A stretch of DNA of 51,684 bases, taken from contig JAIUOK010000035.1 in the NCBI GenBank assembly GCA_020161245.1, forward strand, positions 1 to 51,684. The letters run 5' to 3'. This document shows positions 7,550 through 16,004 of this stretch, piece after piece. The notes beneath the pieces are model-generated. The model had not been told where the DNA came from. It saw only the letters and a program-made list of their open reading frames with translations, and made no database searches. Source of the stretch: Actinomycetota bacterium (lineage in GTDB: Bacteria > Actinomycetota > Actinomycetes > S36-B12 > CAIYMF01). The position numbers were made by a program, and so were the translations under genes. How positions within the stretch are numbered: position 1 is the first letter of the stretch; each line of letters starts with the position of its first letter.

Positions 7550-8764
7550 ATGGGGCTGTTCGACGCACTCAAGGACACGGTTCTGCGCAGGGGCACCGAC
7601 GACCCGCTCTTCCGGGCGGGCGTCGACAAGCTCAACGAGATGGTGGGCGACAAGCGGCGCGAGGCTGCGGCGTCGCGCTGGCCGCTGGCGAGCGACCCGG
7701 ACGGCATCGACGTCCTGCGCCCGCTGCTCACCGACTCCTGGTGGGCCCTGAACTACGGGAAGATCGAGACCGACGACTTCGCGCCGAAGAGGGTCGACAC
7801 CGTCGACGCCGTGGGCTGGCACTTCGGCTACGGCACGCAGTTCATGGGCCTCGACATCGACGGGCCCGACGCTGCCGGTGGGACGACGAAGTACGAGAAC
7901 GACCTCTGGGTCGAGGTCGAGCTGGAGCCGGTGTTCGACACGCTGTCCCTCGACGCGCGGCTGCGGCTGCTGCTCGACGGCATGGAGCACACCTACCGCC
8001 GGGTGGAGGTGCCCGACGACGTGCCGCAGAGCGAGCGCCTCGTCTACACCGGCACCTTCCGGCCCACTGGCGACTGGTGCGCCGTCGCCCAGCTGCGTCC
8101 GCTGGTGCTGCGCGTGCGCAGCGACCGGCAGGACTTCAGCCGCCAGCACGCCGAGAACCTCATGCACAGCGTCCTCGAGCGGCTCGACAGGGACGCGTTC
8201 GTGCAGTGGCGGACCCTCGTCCACGAGCAGAACGGCACCGTGCACGACCCGTCGGCGCCCCCGTGGGTGCCGGGCACGCGGGCGCCCGAGCCCGAGCCTG
8301 CCGCCGCACCCGTGCAGCGCAGCGGCCCGATCGCCCTGCCGACGCCGTACGACGTCGACATGGGCCTCGACCGCTACTCGGGAATGCCGCTCGACATCGA
8401 TGCCGAAGCGGTCGCGCGCATCATCGGCGACGAGCTGCAGAAGTCCCGGCAGATCGTCCTGGAGGGCTTCGGCGACGGCCTGCGGATCCAGGCGCCGGCG
8501 GGCCGGATGGTCGACGTCCTCCGCGCCACCGACCCCGTGGCGCTCGACGGCATCGCGCACCGCGACATCGAGGGCACGGAGCTCGACGTCGTCGAACTCG
8601 ACGGCGGGGCGTGGCTGGCCGACCTCGAGCCAGACACCGACGGCGCCGCGCGCCGCTTGCTGCGCACGGCGTCGGGCGCCGGCTACCTGCTGCGAGCCCG
8701 CGGCATCAAGCGTGCCGACGCGCCCGCGGCCTTCGACGCGGTCGCCCGCCTCCTCCCGGCCTGA
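7550..8764 (+). CDS. Conserved-looking hypothetical protein, 404 residues
   Basis: I do not recognise a named family. The ATG at 7550 is the natural start because the open frame upstream crosses the divergent gene and the palindrome. The N-terminal half (about 240 residues) is rich in Trp and acidic residues. A Pro/Glu-rich linker near 245-265 leads to a second domain of about 140 residues with alternating hydrophobic and acidic segments. There is no signal peptide or membrane segment, so it is probably cytoplasmic. It stands alone and ends in a palindrome shared with the convergent response-regulator gene. Codon use (strong G/C at third positions) is typical of the chromosome and supports a real gene. 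Confidence 0.75.
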   Translation: MGLFDALKDTVLRRGTDDPLFRAGVDKLNEMVGDKRREAAASRWPLASDPDGIDVLRPLLTDSWWALNYGKIETDDFAPKRVDTVDAVGWHFGYGTQFMGLDIDGPDAAGGTTKYENDLWVEVELEPVFDTLSLDARLRLLLDGMEHTYRRVEVPDDVPQSERLVYTGTFRPTGDWCAVAQLRPLVLRVRSDRQDFSRQHAENLMHSVLERLDRDAFVQWRTLVHEQNGTVHDPSAPPWVPGTRAPEPEPAAAPVQRSGPIALPTPYDVDMGLDRYSGMPLDIDAEAVARIIGDELQKSRQIVLEGFGDGLRIQAPAGRMVDVLRATDPVALDGIAHRDIEGTELDVVELDGGAWLADLEPDTDGAARRLLRTASGAGYLLRARGIKRADAPAAFDAVARLLPA

Positions 8765-8767
8765 CCC

Positions 8768-8829
8768 GTACTCGCTCTGGAGGGGTGAGCGACGTCTATA
8801 GCCGTCGCTCACCCATCCAGAGCGGGTAC
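8768..8829. repeat. Dispersed palindrome, family A, copy 2, also a convergent-gene terminator
   Basis: Two 27-base arms pair at 25 positions around the 8-base loop TCTATAGC. It exactly fills the gap between the stops of the convergent genes ending at 8764 and 8830, so it can act as a bidirectional terminator. It shares its CACCCATCCAGAGC core with the copies at 7450 and 15949. Confidence 0.8.
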
Positions 8830-9216
8830 TCAGCCGGCGACGGGGTGGTGGCGGCGGCGGTTGCCGCGCTGGAGCGCGTCGATGACGGCCGCTGCCTCGT
8901 CGAGCGTGAACGGCTTGTCGAGCGCGGCGTCCGCGCCCGCCACGAGGGCGGCCACGCGCAGTCGCGCGTCGCTGCGGGCGAGCGCAGCGACGATCGAGAC
9001 CGCCGGGTCGGCACGGCGCACCTCGGCTACCGCGTCGCCGCCGGGGAGCCGCGGGTCGAGGACGACGACGTCGGGCCGCCAGGCGCGGACGTCGTCGACG
9101 GCGCTGTGCACGTCGAAGGCGGTGAGGGTGTCGTAGCCCGCGAGCCGCAGGCTCACGGCGAGCGCGTCGGCGCCGAGCATGTCGGTGTCGGCGACCAGTA
9201 CCCGGGTCCTGGCCAT
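8830..9216 (-). CDS. Single-domain response regulator (REC only)
   Basis: This is a stand-alone phosphoreceiver of 128 residues. I start it at ATG 9216, preceded by GAGAGG at good spacing; the longer frame adds 24 non-conserved residues. Receiver landmarks are present: Asp10 and Asp12 for metal, Asp54 as the phosphate acceptor (VVVLDPRLPGG), a small residue near 79-82 and Lys101 in DKPF. There is no DNA-binding or enzymatic output domain, so it would signal by protein interaction or act as a phosphate sink. No histidine kinase gene is adjacent, so the partner is unknown. Confidence 0.85.
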   Translation of the reverse strand: MARTRVLVADTDMLGADALAVSLRLAGYDTLTAFDVHSAVDDVRAWRPDVVVLDPRLPGGDAVAEVRRADPAVSIVAALARSDARLRVAALVAGADAALDKPFTLDEAAAVIDALQRGNRRRHHPVAG

Positions 9217-9315
9217 GGGGGCCGCCTCTCGTCGGGGTGGGTGGTCCGTCTGGGATCTCCACTGTGGCCGTCGAGTGTCGGAGCGCACTGCGGGCGTGCT
9301 GTGCTCGCGCTGAGA

Positions 9316-9912
9316 TCAGGAGGCCTGGTCCAGCGCGGACTTCAGCGACATCGCGAACCCGTAGCTCGTGTACGACGCGCCGCCCACGCCCGCGATGCGC
9401 GCGCTCTGCGCCGCCAGCGCCTCCTGCACGAGGTAGGGCCAGGCCTGGTTGCTGATGTCGGCGCTGCGCCGGTCGTGGTCGGGCAGCGCGAGGGCCTGGA
9501 TGTCGACGATCCGGTGCCCCTCGATGGTCACCTCGACCTGCACGTCGCCGAAGTTCACGAACACCGAGTCGCCCGTGAACGTGCCGTCGCGGTAGCCGCT
9601 GGGCTGGTCCGGCGTCGTCGTCGGCTGCGGGCGGGCGCTGGACGTCGTCGGCTGCGGATCGGGCTGGCGGCTGCGCGTCGGGCTCGGCGAGGGCTGCTCG
9701 GACCGCCGGGTGCGCGACGGCGCGGGATCGGGCGATGACGTCGTCCTCGGGTCGGACGACGCCGTGCCCGTCGCGCCCGACGACGCCGGCGCCGGCAGCG
9801 CGAGCGACGGACGCGTACCGCGGTCCGGATTCACGGCGACGACGACGGCCGCGCCGACGACCGTGCCGGTCGCGACGATCAGGGCCCGGGCCGCAGCCGT
9901 GCGTGCGCTCAT
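9316..9912 (-). CDS. Exported FMN-binding domain protein
   Basis: The protein (198 residues) has one N-terminal hydrophobic segment (residues about 8-27, AARALIVATGTVVGAAVVVA) serving as a signal anchor. A low-complexity Ser/Thr/Pro linker of about 75 residues follows, then a C-terminal FMN-binding domain. In this family FMN is attached covalently to a Thr or Ser; the stretch GGASYTSYGF near the C-terminus is the matching position. The domain is also found in Rnf/Nqr subunits and extracellular electron-transfer proteins. Here it stands alone outside the membrane, possibly as part of a flavin-based redox relay. No Apb/FMN-transferase gene is adjacent. Confidence 0.82.
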   Translation of the reverse strand: MSARTAAARALIVATGTVVGAAVVVAVNPDRGTRPSLALPAPASSGATGTASSDPRTTSSPDPAPSRTRRSEQPSPSPTRSRQPDPQPTTSSARPQPTTTPDQPSGYRDGTFTGDSVFVNFGDVQVEVTIEGHRIVDIQALALPDHDRRSADISNQAWPYLVQEALAAQSARIAGVGGASYTSYGFAMSLKSALDQAS

Positions 9913-10029
9913 GTCATGGGCATCATCGCGTCGCGGCCGCACCGAGGGAGGCCGGACGGCGTCCCGTGAGCGGACTCTCAGCATCTGCTTAGGCGGCCGG
10001 GCAGGATGCAGGGGTCGAGAGGAGGCGCG

Positions 10030-11088
10030 ATGCGCGCGGTCGTGTGGGACGGGTACGGCGCCACGCCGTCGGTGCAGCAGGTGCCGGAGCCCGAGTGCCC
10101 GCCGGACGGCGCGGTCATCGCCGTCGGCGCGACCGGCGTCTGCCGCAGCGACTGGCACGCCTGGCTCGGCCACGACCCCGTTCCGTCGTTGCCCTGGGTG
10201 CCTGGCCACGAGCTGGCCGGCACGGTGGCATCCGTGGGCAGCGAGGTGACGGGCTGGCATGCGGGCGACCGCGTGACCGTCCCGTTCGCCTGCGGCTGCG
10301 GCCGCTGCGAGCAGTGCGCCGTCGGCGACACCCAGGTGTGCCCCGACCAGACGCAGCCGGGGTTCTCGCACTGGGGCTCGTTCGCCGACCTCGTGATGAT
10401 CCGCGCTGCCGACACCAACCTCGTTGCGCTGCCGGACCCGCTGTCGTTCGTCGACGCCGCATCGCTCGGCTGCCGGTTCGCCACGGCGTTCCGCGCCGTC
10501 ACGCACCAGGGCCGCGTCGGCGCGGGCGACCAGGTCGCCGTGCACGGCTGCGGCGGCGTCGGGCTCTCGGCGGTGATGGTGGCGGTCGCGCTCGGCGCCG
10601 ACGTCGTGGCCGTCGACGTGTCGGCGTCCGCGCTCGCAGCCGCCCACGAGCTCGGTGCCGCTGCGTCGATCGACGCGAGCGGGCTGTCGCCGCAGCAGGT
10701 CGGCGCGGCGGTGCGCGACGCGTCCGGCGGAGGCACGCACGTGTCGATCGACGCGCTCGGCGGCGCGGCCACCATGACGGCGTCGCTCGCGTCGCTGCGT
10801 CGGCGCGGCCGTCACGTGCAGGTCGGCCTCATGCTCGGCGACGACGCCGTCGCGCCGGTACCGATGGGACGGCTGCTGGCCGAGGAGCTCGAGATCGTCG
10901 GCGGCCACGGGATGCCGGCCCGCGACTACCCGGACATGCTCGCGCTCGTGGCCGAGGGCCGTCTCGACGTCCACCGGCTCGTCGGCCGCGTGGTGCCGCT
11001 GTCCGCCGCGCCTGACGCGCTGATGGCGATGAGCCAGCCCGCCACGACGTCGGGCATGACGGTGGTCGACCTGTCACTGCCCGGTTGA
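10030..11088 (+). CDS. Zinc-dependent alcohol dehydrogenase (MDR family)
   Basis: This is an NAD(P)-dependent medium-chain dehydrogenase of 352 residues. Start at ATG 10030 follows a strong GGAGG; the upstream frame adds eight residues. The catalytic zinc site is GVCRSDWHAW with the GHE motif downstream. The structural zinc site has four cysteines in the CGCGRCEQC region. The cofactor-binding motif is HGCGGVGLSAV. The sequence suits members annotated as zinc-dependent alcohol dehydrogenases acting on aliphatic alcohols, but the substrate cannot be read. It is divergent from the FMN-binding protein across about 115 bases. Confidence 0.88.
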   Translation: MRAVVWDGYGATPSVQQVPEPECPPDGAVIAVGATGVCRSDWHAWLGHDPVPSLPWVPGHELAGTVASVGSEVTGWHAGDRVTVPFACGCGRCEQCAVGDTQVCPDQTQPGFSHWGSFADLVMIRAADTNLVALPDPLSFVDAASLGCRFATAFRAVTHQGRVGAGDQVAVHGCGGVGLSAVMVAVALGADVVAVDVSASALAAAHELGAAASIDASGLSPQQVGAAVRDASGGGTHVSIDALGGAATMTASLASLRRRGRHVQVGLMLGDDAVAPVPMGRLLAEELEIVGGHGMPARDYPDMLALVAEGRLDVHRLVGRVVPLSAAPDALMAMSQPATTSGMTVVDLSLPG

Positions 11089-11202
11089 CGCCGCTCGTCA
11101 GGTGAACTTCCTGTTACGCACGGGGTGTCGGACGCGGCGCCCGGGCGGGGCGGCGTCAGCCTGGGCCGGTCAGGACCCCCTCGCCTCTCGGGGAGCGATC
11201 GC

Positions 11203-11490
11203 ATGATCAAGATGACGACGACGAAGCCGGGCACCGCCGCGACCAAGGTGACGTTCGTGCTGCCCGCCGACGTGCACGACGGCCCGGTGAGCGTCGTCGG
11301 CTGCTTCAACGACTGGACGCCCGGCGTCGACACGCTGGTGAAGCGGTCGAACGGCACGCGCAGCGTCTCGGTGCAGCTCGAGGACGGCGTGTACGAGTTC
11401 CGCTACCTCGGCGCGGGCGGGGTGTGGCTGGACGAGCCCTCGGCGCCGGCGCGCAGCGGCGACAACGCGCTGCTCGTGCTTCCTGCCTGA
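11203..11490 (+). CDS. Small glycogen-binding (CBM48/AMPK-beta-like) domain protein
   Basis: The 95-residue protein begins at ATG 11203 after GGGAG. Its body is one immunoglobulin-like carbohydrate-binding domain: VTFVLPADV, then VSVVGCFNDWTPG with the conserved FNDW motif, a Lys/Arg-containing loop, and VYEFRYL. Family 48 modules bind glycogen or starch when attached to branching or debranching enzymes. Here the domain stands alone, so it may act as a targeting or regulatory subunit. It sits between the alcohol dehydrogenase and an unrelated minus-strand gene. Confidence 0.82.
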   Translation: MIKMTTTKPGTAATKVTFVLPADVHDGPVSVVGCFNDWTPGVDTLVKRSNGTRSVSVQLEDGVYEFRYLGAGGVWLDEPSAPARSGDNALLVLPA

Positions 11491-11501
11491 CGCGCTGCGC
11501 G

Positions 11502-12200
11502 TCAGACGCTCGCGGCCTTCAGCTCGTCGAGCGTGGCGCTGACGCGCGTGCGCGCGGACGCGGCGAGCGTGGGGCCCACGTAGTAGAGGTAGTGCTCGAG
11601 GTAGGCGATGCGCCGGGCCGGGTCCTCGGTGGGCCGGTCCAGGAACAGGATGTCGTGGGGCGTCAGGCCGCGGACCGCGTACATCGGCAGCGGCGACTGC
11701 ATGACGACGAGCTCCTCGTTGCGCACGCTGCCGACCTGGCTGGCCGCGTGGAACTCGCCGAGCATGAGGCCCGACGACACGTACTCCATGCGCAGCGCCT
11801 TGTGGCCGCCGTCGATGAAGTCGTGCGCCGCCTCGGGGGCGACGTCCGGGAACACCGCGAGCAGCGCGGCGGTCTTGTGGTCGGCGGTGTCGGGGAACAG
11901 CGCGCGGTAGAGGTCGGCGATCGCGTGCCCGGACTCGACCGCAGCGTCGACGCCGTCGGACGGCGGGCGCAGCGACACCATCGCGAGCCGGTTGGCGCCG
12001 ACGACGGGCGCGAGGCGCGGGCACACGTGGCCGGGGCGGCCGAGGGCGTCGTTGGGCTGGAGCACGAACGAGTCGATCCAGCCCAGGACGCGCGCCTGCT
12101 CGGGGAACGACGTCGGGTCGTCGCGGACGTCGTCGACGAGCCGCACCGATCCCGGGACGAGGTAGGGATGGTCTGCGGCGGATCCCCCGAGCGAGCTCAT
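11502..12200 (-). CDS. Hypothetical protein, possibly DUF6875-like
   Basis: A 232-residue cytoplasmic protein starting at ATG 12200. It contains a GHVCPRLAP stretch and a C-terminal LYYVGPTLAASARTR. My impression is of the DUF6875 family, sometimes encoded near ligase or peptide biosynthetic genes, but I cannot confirm it. It has no signal peptide or membrane segment. It converges with the glycogen-binding protein gene; the spacer is only 11 bases. Confidence 0.6.
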   Translation of the reverse strand: MSSLGGSAADHPYLVPGSVRLVDDVRDDPTSFPEQARVLGWIDSFVLQPNDALGRPGHVCPRLAPVVGANRLAMVSLRPPSDGVDAAVESGHAIADLYRALFPDTADHKTAALLAVFPDVAPEAAHDFIDGGHKALRMEYVSSGLMLGEFHAASQVGSVRNEELVVMQSPLPMYAVRGLTPHDILFLDRPTEDPARRIAYLEHYLYYVGPTLAASARTRVSATLDELKAASV

Positions 12201-12625
12201 ACGACGAAGGTAGGGAGACGGACGGTTACCTCGAATCCCGCGAACGAGTGAACTCCCGGACCCGTACGGGCGAGTCCCTCACTCTGCGCGACGGTCGCCT
12301 CGACACTGCGTGGGATTCCTGGGTTTCCGGCCCCGACCACCGGTCGCCCGCGTTCGCCAGCGCGACGGCGTCCGCTCACCTCGCCCCGCCGTCCGCCCCG
12401 GGTCCCTCAGTCCTCGTGTAACAGCCTGACGTGGGCAAGAACCAGGGCGGTCTGGCCCACGTCAGGCTGTGGAACGCGGGCCTGTTGCGAGGGTGATGCC
12501 GGGGGCGGGATCTGGGCGCGGAGGCGTTCCTCGGGGTGGACCGCGACGGGCGTCGGCGCCGACGACGGCTCTAACGTGCTGGCGGTGCCCCGCGTCGGTG
12601 CGGGGCCGGCCCCCTGGGAGGCGTC
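12201..12625. other. Divergent intergenic region with palindrome and promoters
   Basis: This 425-base region separates a minus-strand gene from a plus-strand aldolase gene and should hold promoters for both. The only striking structure is the family B palindrome at 12416-12470. No open frame in it looks real. Confidence 0.5.
12416..12470. repeat. Dispersed palindrome, family B, copy 1
   Basis: A 16-base perfect inverted repeat, ACAGCCTGACGTGGGC with its complement, has an 18-base loop and is preceded by GTGTA. The same palindrome, with AAGTGGGCC in place of ACGTGGGC, recurs at 42085-42150. A solitary half, CGCGTGTAACAG, lies at 13489-13500. Here it lies in a divergent region, so it is a dispersed element rather than a gene terminator. 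Confidence 0.75.
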
Positions 12626-13477
12626 GTGGCCGGCGTCGAGTCCGTCATCGCCAAGAGCTCCGCGCACCTGCGCGACCTGTGGGACGCCGACCAGCCGGCC
12701 TTCGGGCTGTGGATGGGGCTGGCCGACCCGGCCGTCGCCGAGCTGCTCGCGACCAGCCCGTTCGACTACGTCTGCATCGACCTGCAGCACGGCGTCCCGA
12801 CGTTCAGCGAGCTGCCGCACCTGCTGCAGGCGATGCGCGCCGCGGGCCGCGCCCCCGTCGTCCGCGTGCCCGTCAACGAGCCCGCCACGATCATGCGTGC
12901 GCTCGACGTCGGCGCCAGCGCCGTCCTCGTGCCGATGGTGAACACCGCCGACGACGCGCGTCGGGCCGTGGCCGCCTGCCGGTTCCCGCCCGAGGGCGAG
13001 CGCAGCTGGGGGCCCATGTGGGGCGACGTTCGCGACGACGGCGCGCTGCCGCCCGAGGAGCAGAACCGCGCGGCCGTGTGCCTGGTGATGGTCGAGACCG
13101 CCGAGGGCTACCGCAACCTGCGCGAGATCGCCGCGGTGCCCGGCCTCGACGGCATCTACATCGGTCCCAACGACCTCGCGCTGTCGTGCGGGTTCGGGCG
13201 CGAGACCTACCGGACGTCGGCGAAGGTCGACGGCCTCATCGCCGACATCGTCGCGGCCTGCCGCGAGCACGGGATCGCGCCGGGGCTGCACTGCTCCGAC
13301 GTCGGCATGGCCGCCGACTGGGCCGCCCGCGGCGCGCGGTTCCTCACGTCCGCGACCGACACCGCCCTGCTGCGCGGCGCCATCGACCGCGCCTGGGCCG
13401 ACCTCGACACCCGCACCGACCTCTCCGTCGGCCGCGGCCAGGCCCCCTTCCGCATCCCCAGCCGCCGCACCTACTGA
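12626..13477 (+). CDS. HpcH/HpaI-family aldolase
   Basis: The enzyme class performs metal-dependent retro-aldol cleavage of 2-keto acids, releasing pyruvate and an aldehyde, in aromatic or sugar-acid catabolism. The 283-residue protein starts at GTG 12626 after GGGAGG. Family landmarks are DLQHG with His55 at the active site, VVRVP with the substrate-binding Arg, MVETAEGY with a metal Glu, and YIGPNDLALSCG with a metal Asp. It converges with the aldehyde dehydrogenase gene 29 bases away. The aldehyde product of an aldolase and an adjacent aldehyde dehydrogenase would fit one pathway, but the genes face each other and need not be co-expressed. Confidence 0.88.
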   Translation: MAGVESVIAKSSAHLRDLWDADQPAFGLWMGLADPAVAELLATSPFDYVCIDLQHGVPTFSELPHLLQAMRAAGRAPVVRVPVNEPATIMRALDVGASAVLVPMVNTADDARRAVAACRFPPEGERSWGPMWGDVRDDGALPPEEQNRAAVCLVMVETAEGYRNLREIAAVPGLDGIYIGPNDLALSCGFGRETYRTSAKVDGLIADIVAACREHGIAPGLHCSDVGMAADWAARGARFLTSATDTALLRGAIDRAWADLDTRTDLSVGRGQAPFRIPSRRTY

Positions 13478-13506
13478 CCGGGCCAGGACGCGTGTAACAG
13501 ACCCTG

Positions 13507-14961
13507 TCAGAGGGTGGTGGTGCCGGGGGCGGTGTAGGCGGTCTTGGAGACGGTGAAGAAGTCGGCGGCGGCGTAGCCCTGCTCGCGCGGGCCGAGGCTC
13601 GACAGGCCGCGTCCGCCGAACGGCACGTGGAAGTCGACGCCGGCGGTCGGCAGGTTCACCATCACCATGCCCGCCTTGCTGTGCCTCTTGAAGTGCGACG
13701 CCGCAGCCAGATCGCGCGTGACGATGCCGGCCGACAGGTTCATCTCGCTGGCGTTGGCCGCCGCGAGCGCCTCGTCGTAGTCGGCCACGCGGATCACCGA
13801 GACGACCGGCCCGAAGACCTCCTCGCGGTTGATCGTGTCGCCCACCGAGGTGCCGAGCACAAGTGCGGGCTCCATGTAGTGGCCGGACGCCGCCAGCTCG
13901 AGCAGCGAGCCGCCCACGACCTCGCCGCCCTCGGACGCGGCCGTGCGCAGGTAGCCCAGGTTCTGCTGCAGCTGGCCGTCGTCGACCACGGGGCCCATGT
14001 CCGTGCCCGCAGCCCGCGCGTCGCCGACCGACCAGCGCCCGAGCCGCTCGCGCACGGCCTCGACGAAGCGGTCGTGGATCCCGTCGGCCACCACGGCGAT
14101 CGACGACGCCGTGCACCGCTGGCCGGTGGAGCCGAAGCCGCCCTGCACGACCACCTCGACGGCGGTCGCGAGGTCGGCGTCGTCGAGCACGATCACCGGG
14201 TTCTTGCCGCCGAGCTCGAGCTGCACCTTGCGGTTGAGCTTGGCCCCGGGCGCGCGCAGGATCCGCTCGCCGGTGGCCTGCGACCCCGTGAACGTCACCG
14301 CGTCGACGTCGGGGTGCGTCGTCAGGGTGTCGCCGACGACGGAGCCGCGGCCGAGCACGAGGTTGAGCGCGCCCGCCGGCAGCCCCGCGCGGTTGAGGAT
14401 CGCGACGAGCTCCACCGCGGACGCCGGGACCAGCTCCGCCGGCTTGAGCACCACCGTGTTGCCGAAGGCCAGCGCGGGGGCGACCTTCCACGCCGGGATG
14501 GCAATCGGGAAGTTCCACGGCGTGATGACGCTGACGACGCCCACCGGCTCGCGCGTCACGGTGACGTCGATGCCGGGGCGCACCGAGTCCAGCGCCTGGC
14601 CGTGCGGCTGCAGGACCGCGCCCGCGAAGTACTTGAGGATCTGGGCCGCGCGCACGACCTCGCCCCGCGCCTCGGGCAGCGTCTTGCCCTCCTCGCGCGC
14701 GAGCAGGTCGCCGAGCTCGTCGGCGCGCGCCAGCACCTCCGAGCCGGCGCGGTCGAGCACCTCGGCCCGCTGCCACGGCGTCGTCGTCGACCACGCCGGG
14801 AACGCGGCCCGCGCCGCAGCCACGGCCTGGCTCGCCACGTCGGCGTCGGCGTGGGCGGTGGCCAGGACGACGTCGGAGGTGTCGGACGGGTTGACGTCGA
14901 AGGACTCCTCGCCGCCTGTGACGGCGTCGCCGCCGACGATCGAGGTCGCGATGGTGGTCAT
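13507..14961 (-). CDS. NAD(P)-dependent aldehyde dehydrogenase (semialdehyde-type)
   Basis: This ALDH-superfamily enzyme (484 residues) oxidises an aldehyde to an acid. Catalytic residues are visible: Asn150 in TPWNFP, Glu249 in LELGGKNP and Cys283 in GQRCTASS. The C-terminal FGGRGLSSLGPREQG resembles succinate-semialdehyde and 2-oxoglutarate-semialdehyde dehydrogenases. It is on the same strand as, and 85 bases downstream of, the C26 hydrolase gene. In the proposed amine pathway it would oxidise a gamma-glutamyl-aminoaldehyde, 4-aminobutyraldehyde or succinate/glutarate semialdehyde. The exact step is inferred from neighbours. Confidence 0.9.
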   Translation of the reverse strand: MTTIATSIVGGDAVTGGEESFDVNPSDTSDVVLATAHADADVASQAVAAARAAFPAWSTTTPWQRAEVLDRAGSEVLARADELGDLLAREEGKTLPEARGEVVRAAQILKYFAGAVLQPHGQALDSVRPGIDVTVTREPVGVVSVITPWNFPIAIPAWKVAPALAFGNTVVLKPAELVPASAVELVAILNRAGLPAGALNLVLGRGSVVGDTLTTHPDVDAVTFTGSQATGERILRAPGAKLNRKVQLELGGKNPVIVLDDADLATAVEVVVQGGFGSTGQRCTASSIAVVADGIHDRFVEAVRERLGRWSVGDARAAGTDMGPVVDDGQLQQNLGYLRTAASEGGEVVGGSLLELAASGHYMEPALVLGTSVGDTINREEVFGPVVSVIRVADYDEALAAANASEMNLSAGIVTRDLAAASHFKRHSKAGMVMVNLPTAGVDFHVPFGGRGLSSLGPREQGYAAADFFTVSKTAYTAPGTTTL

Positions 14962-15046
14962 GGGCGCTCCTGCTGCAGTGGTCGGGCGAAGTCTGCCGCG
15001 CCGCGCGCCCGGAGTCGCCGGACCGGTCCGCGTCGCGGTCCGCGGA

Positions 15047-15859
15047 TCAGTCGGCGAGCGTCCCCGAACGGTCGGCGGCGCGGATGCGGGCGGCCTCGGC
15101 GAGCGCCGACCACAGCAGCACCCGGTCGTGGCCGTGGCCGTCGTCGTCCTCCGGGTGCCACTGGACGCCGATGGCCCAGCGCTCGGGATGCTCCACGCCC
15201 TCGACGACGCCGTCGTCGGCCACCGCGGCGCGGCGCAGGCCCGGCGCGACGGCGTCGACCGCCTGGTGGTGGCCGCTGCGCACGGTCCACTCGCGGTCGC
15301 GCAGGATCGCGGCGAGCCGCGTGCCCTCGTCGACGGTGACGTGCTCGTCGATGAACAGCCCTGTGTCGTAGTGGCCCTTGTGCAGGTGCCACGGGTCGAG
15401 GTCGGGCACGAGCGTCCCGCCGAAGGCGAGGTTGAGCAGCTGCGAGCCGCGGCACACGGCCAGCACGGGGAGGTCGCGGTCGACTGCGCCGCGGATCGCC
15501 TCGATGCAGAACAGGTCCGCCTGCGGGTCGACGCCGTACTCGTGCGGCACCGGTCCGGGGACGCCGTAGAGCTCGGAGTCGACGTCGCCGCCGCCGAGCA
15601 GCAGCAGGCCGTCGGCGGCGAGCACCTCCTCGACGTCGGGCAGCGCAGCGGACGTGTCGACCAGCCGCCAGTCGAGGTCGAGGTCGGCGCACTCCTCGAG
15701 CGCGACGCGCGTGAACCGCCGTACCAGGCCGGCCACGTGCGGGTTCATGTCCGGGAAGTTCAACGAGACCAGTACCGCGATGCGCGGCCCGGTCCGCCGG
15801 CCCTGGCGCTCCGGCACGACCTCGCTCTCGAGGACCACCGACGACCCGTTCTCGCTCAA
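15047..15859 (-). CDS. Gamma-glutamyl hydrolase, peptidase C26 (PuuD-like), first paralogue
   Basis: PuuD-type class I amidotransferase-fold enzymes hydrolyse gamma-glutamyl-GABA to glutamate and GABA. The protein has the nucleophile Cys136 in AVCRGSQ and the His235/Glu237 pair in VQWHPED, the full triad. I choose a TTG start at 15859, directly preceded by GAGGAG; the longer frame runs back through the palindrome and into the neighbouring gene. The result is 270 residues, close to PuuD length. It is downstream of the ligase operon and upstream of the aldehyde dehydrogenase, where the gamma-glutamyl group would be removed. A family A palindrome separates it from the second paralogue. Confidence 0.87.
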   Translation of the reverse strand: MSENGSSVVLESEVVPERQGRRTGPRIAVLVSLNFPDMNPHVAGLVRRFTRVALEECADLDLDWRLVDTSAALPDVEEVLAADGLLLLGGGDVDSELYGVPGPVPHEYGVDPQADLFCIEAIRGAVDRDLPVLAVCRGSQLLNLAFGGTLVPDLDPWHLHKGHYDTGLFIDEHVTVDEGTRLAAILRDREWTVRSGHHQAVDAVAPGLRRAAVADDGVVEGVEHPERWAIGVQWHPEDDDGHGHDRVLLWSALAEAARIRAADRSGTLAD

Positions 15860-15948
15860 CGTCTCCTCGTTCCTGATGCGTGCGCCTGCGGCGCGGCGTG
15901 GGAGGGGCTCCCGACTGTAGGGGCGGGGCCCCGGGCGGGCCAGGGCCC

Positions 15949-15998
15949 GCTCTGGATGGGTGGGACGGCGCTCCAGCGACGTCCCACCCATCCAGAGC
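15949..15998. repeat. Dispersed palindrome, family A, copy 3
   Basis: Two perfect 19-base arms, starting GCTCTGGATGGGTGGGACG, enclose a 12-base loop. The arm matches the other family A copies, whereas the loop does not. It lies between two minus-strand hydrolase genes and may partly terminate the upstream operon. Confidence 0.82.
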
Positions 15999-16004
15999 CG
16001 AGCC

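Noticed and set aside
12407..14794. Very long minus-strand frame overlapping the aldehyde dehydrogenase
   Set aside because: It is an out-of-frame reading of the aldehyde dehydrogenase; the true frame has all catalytic residues and ends at 13507.
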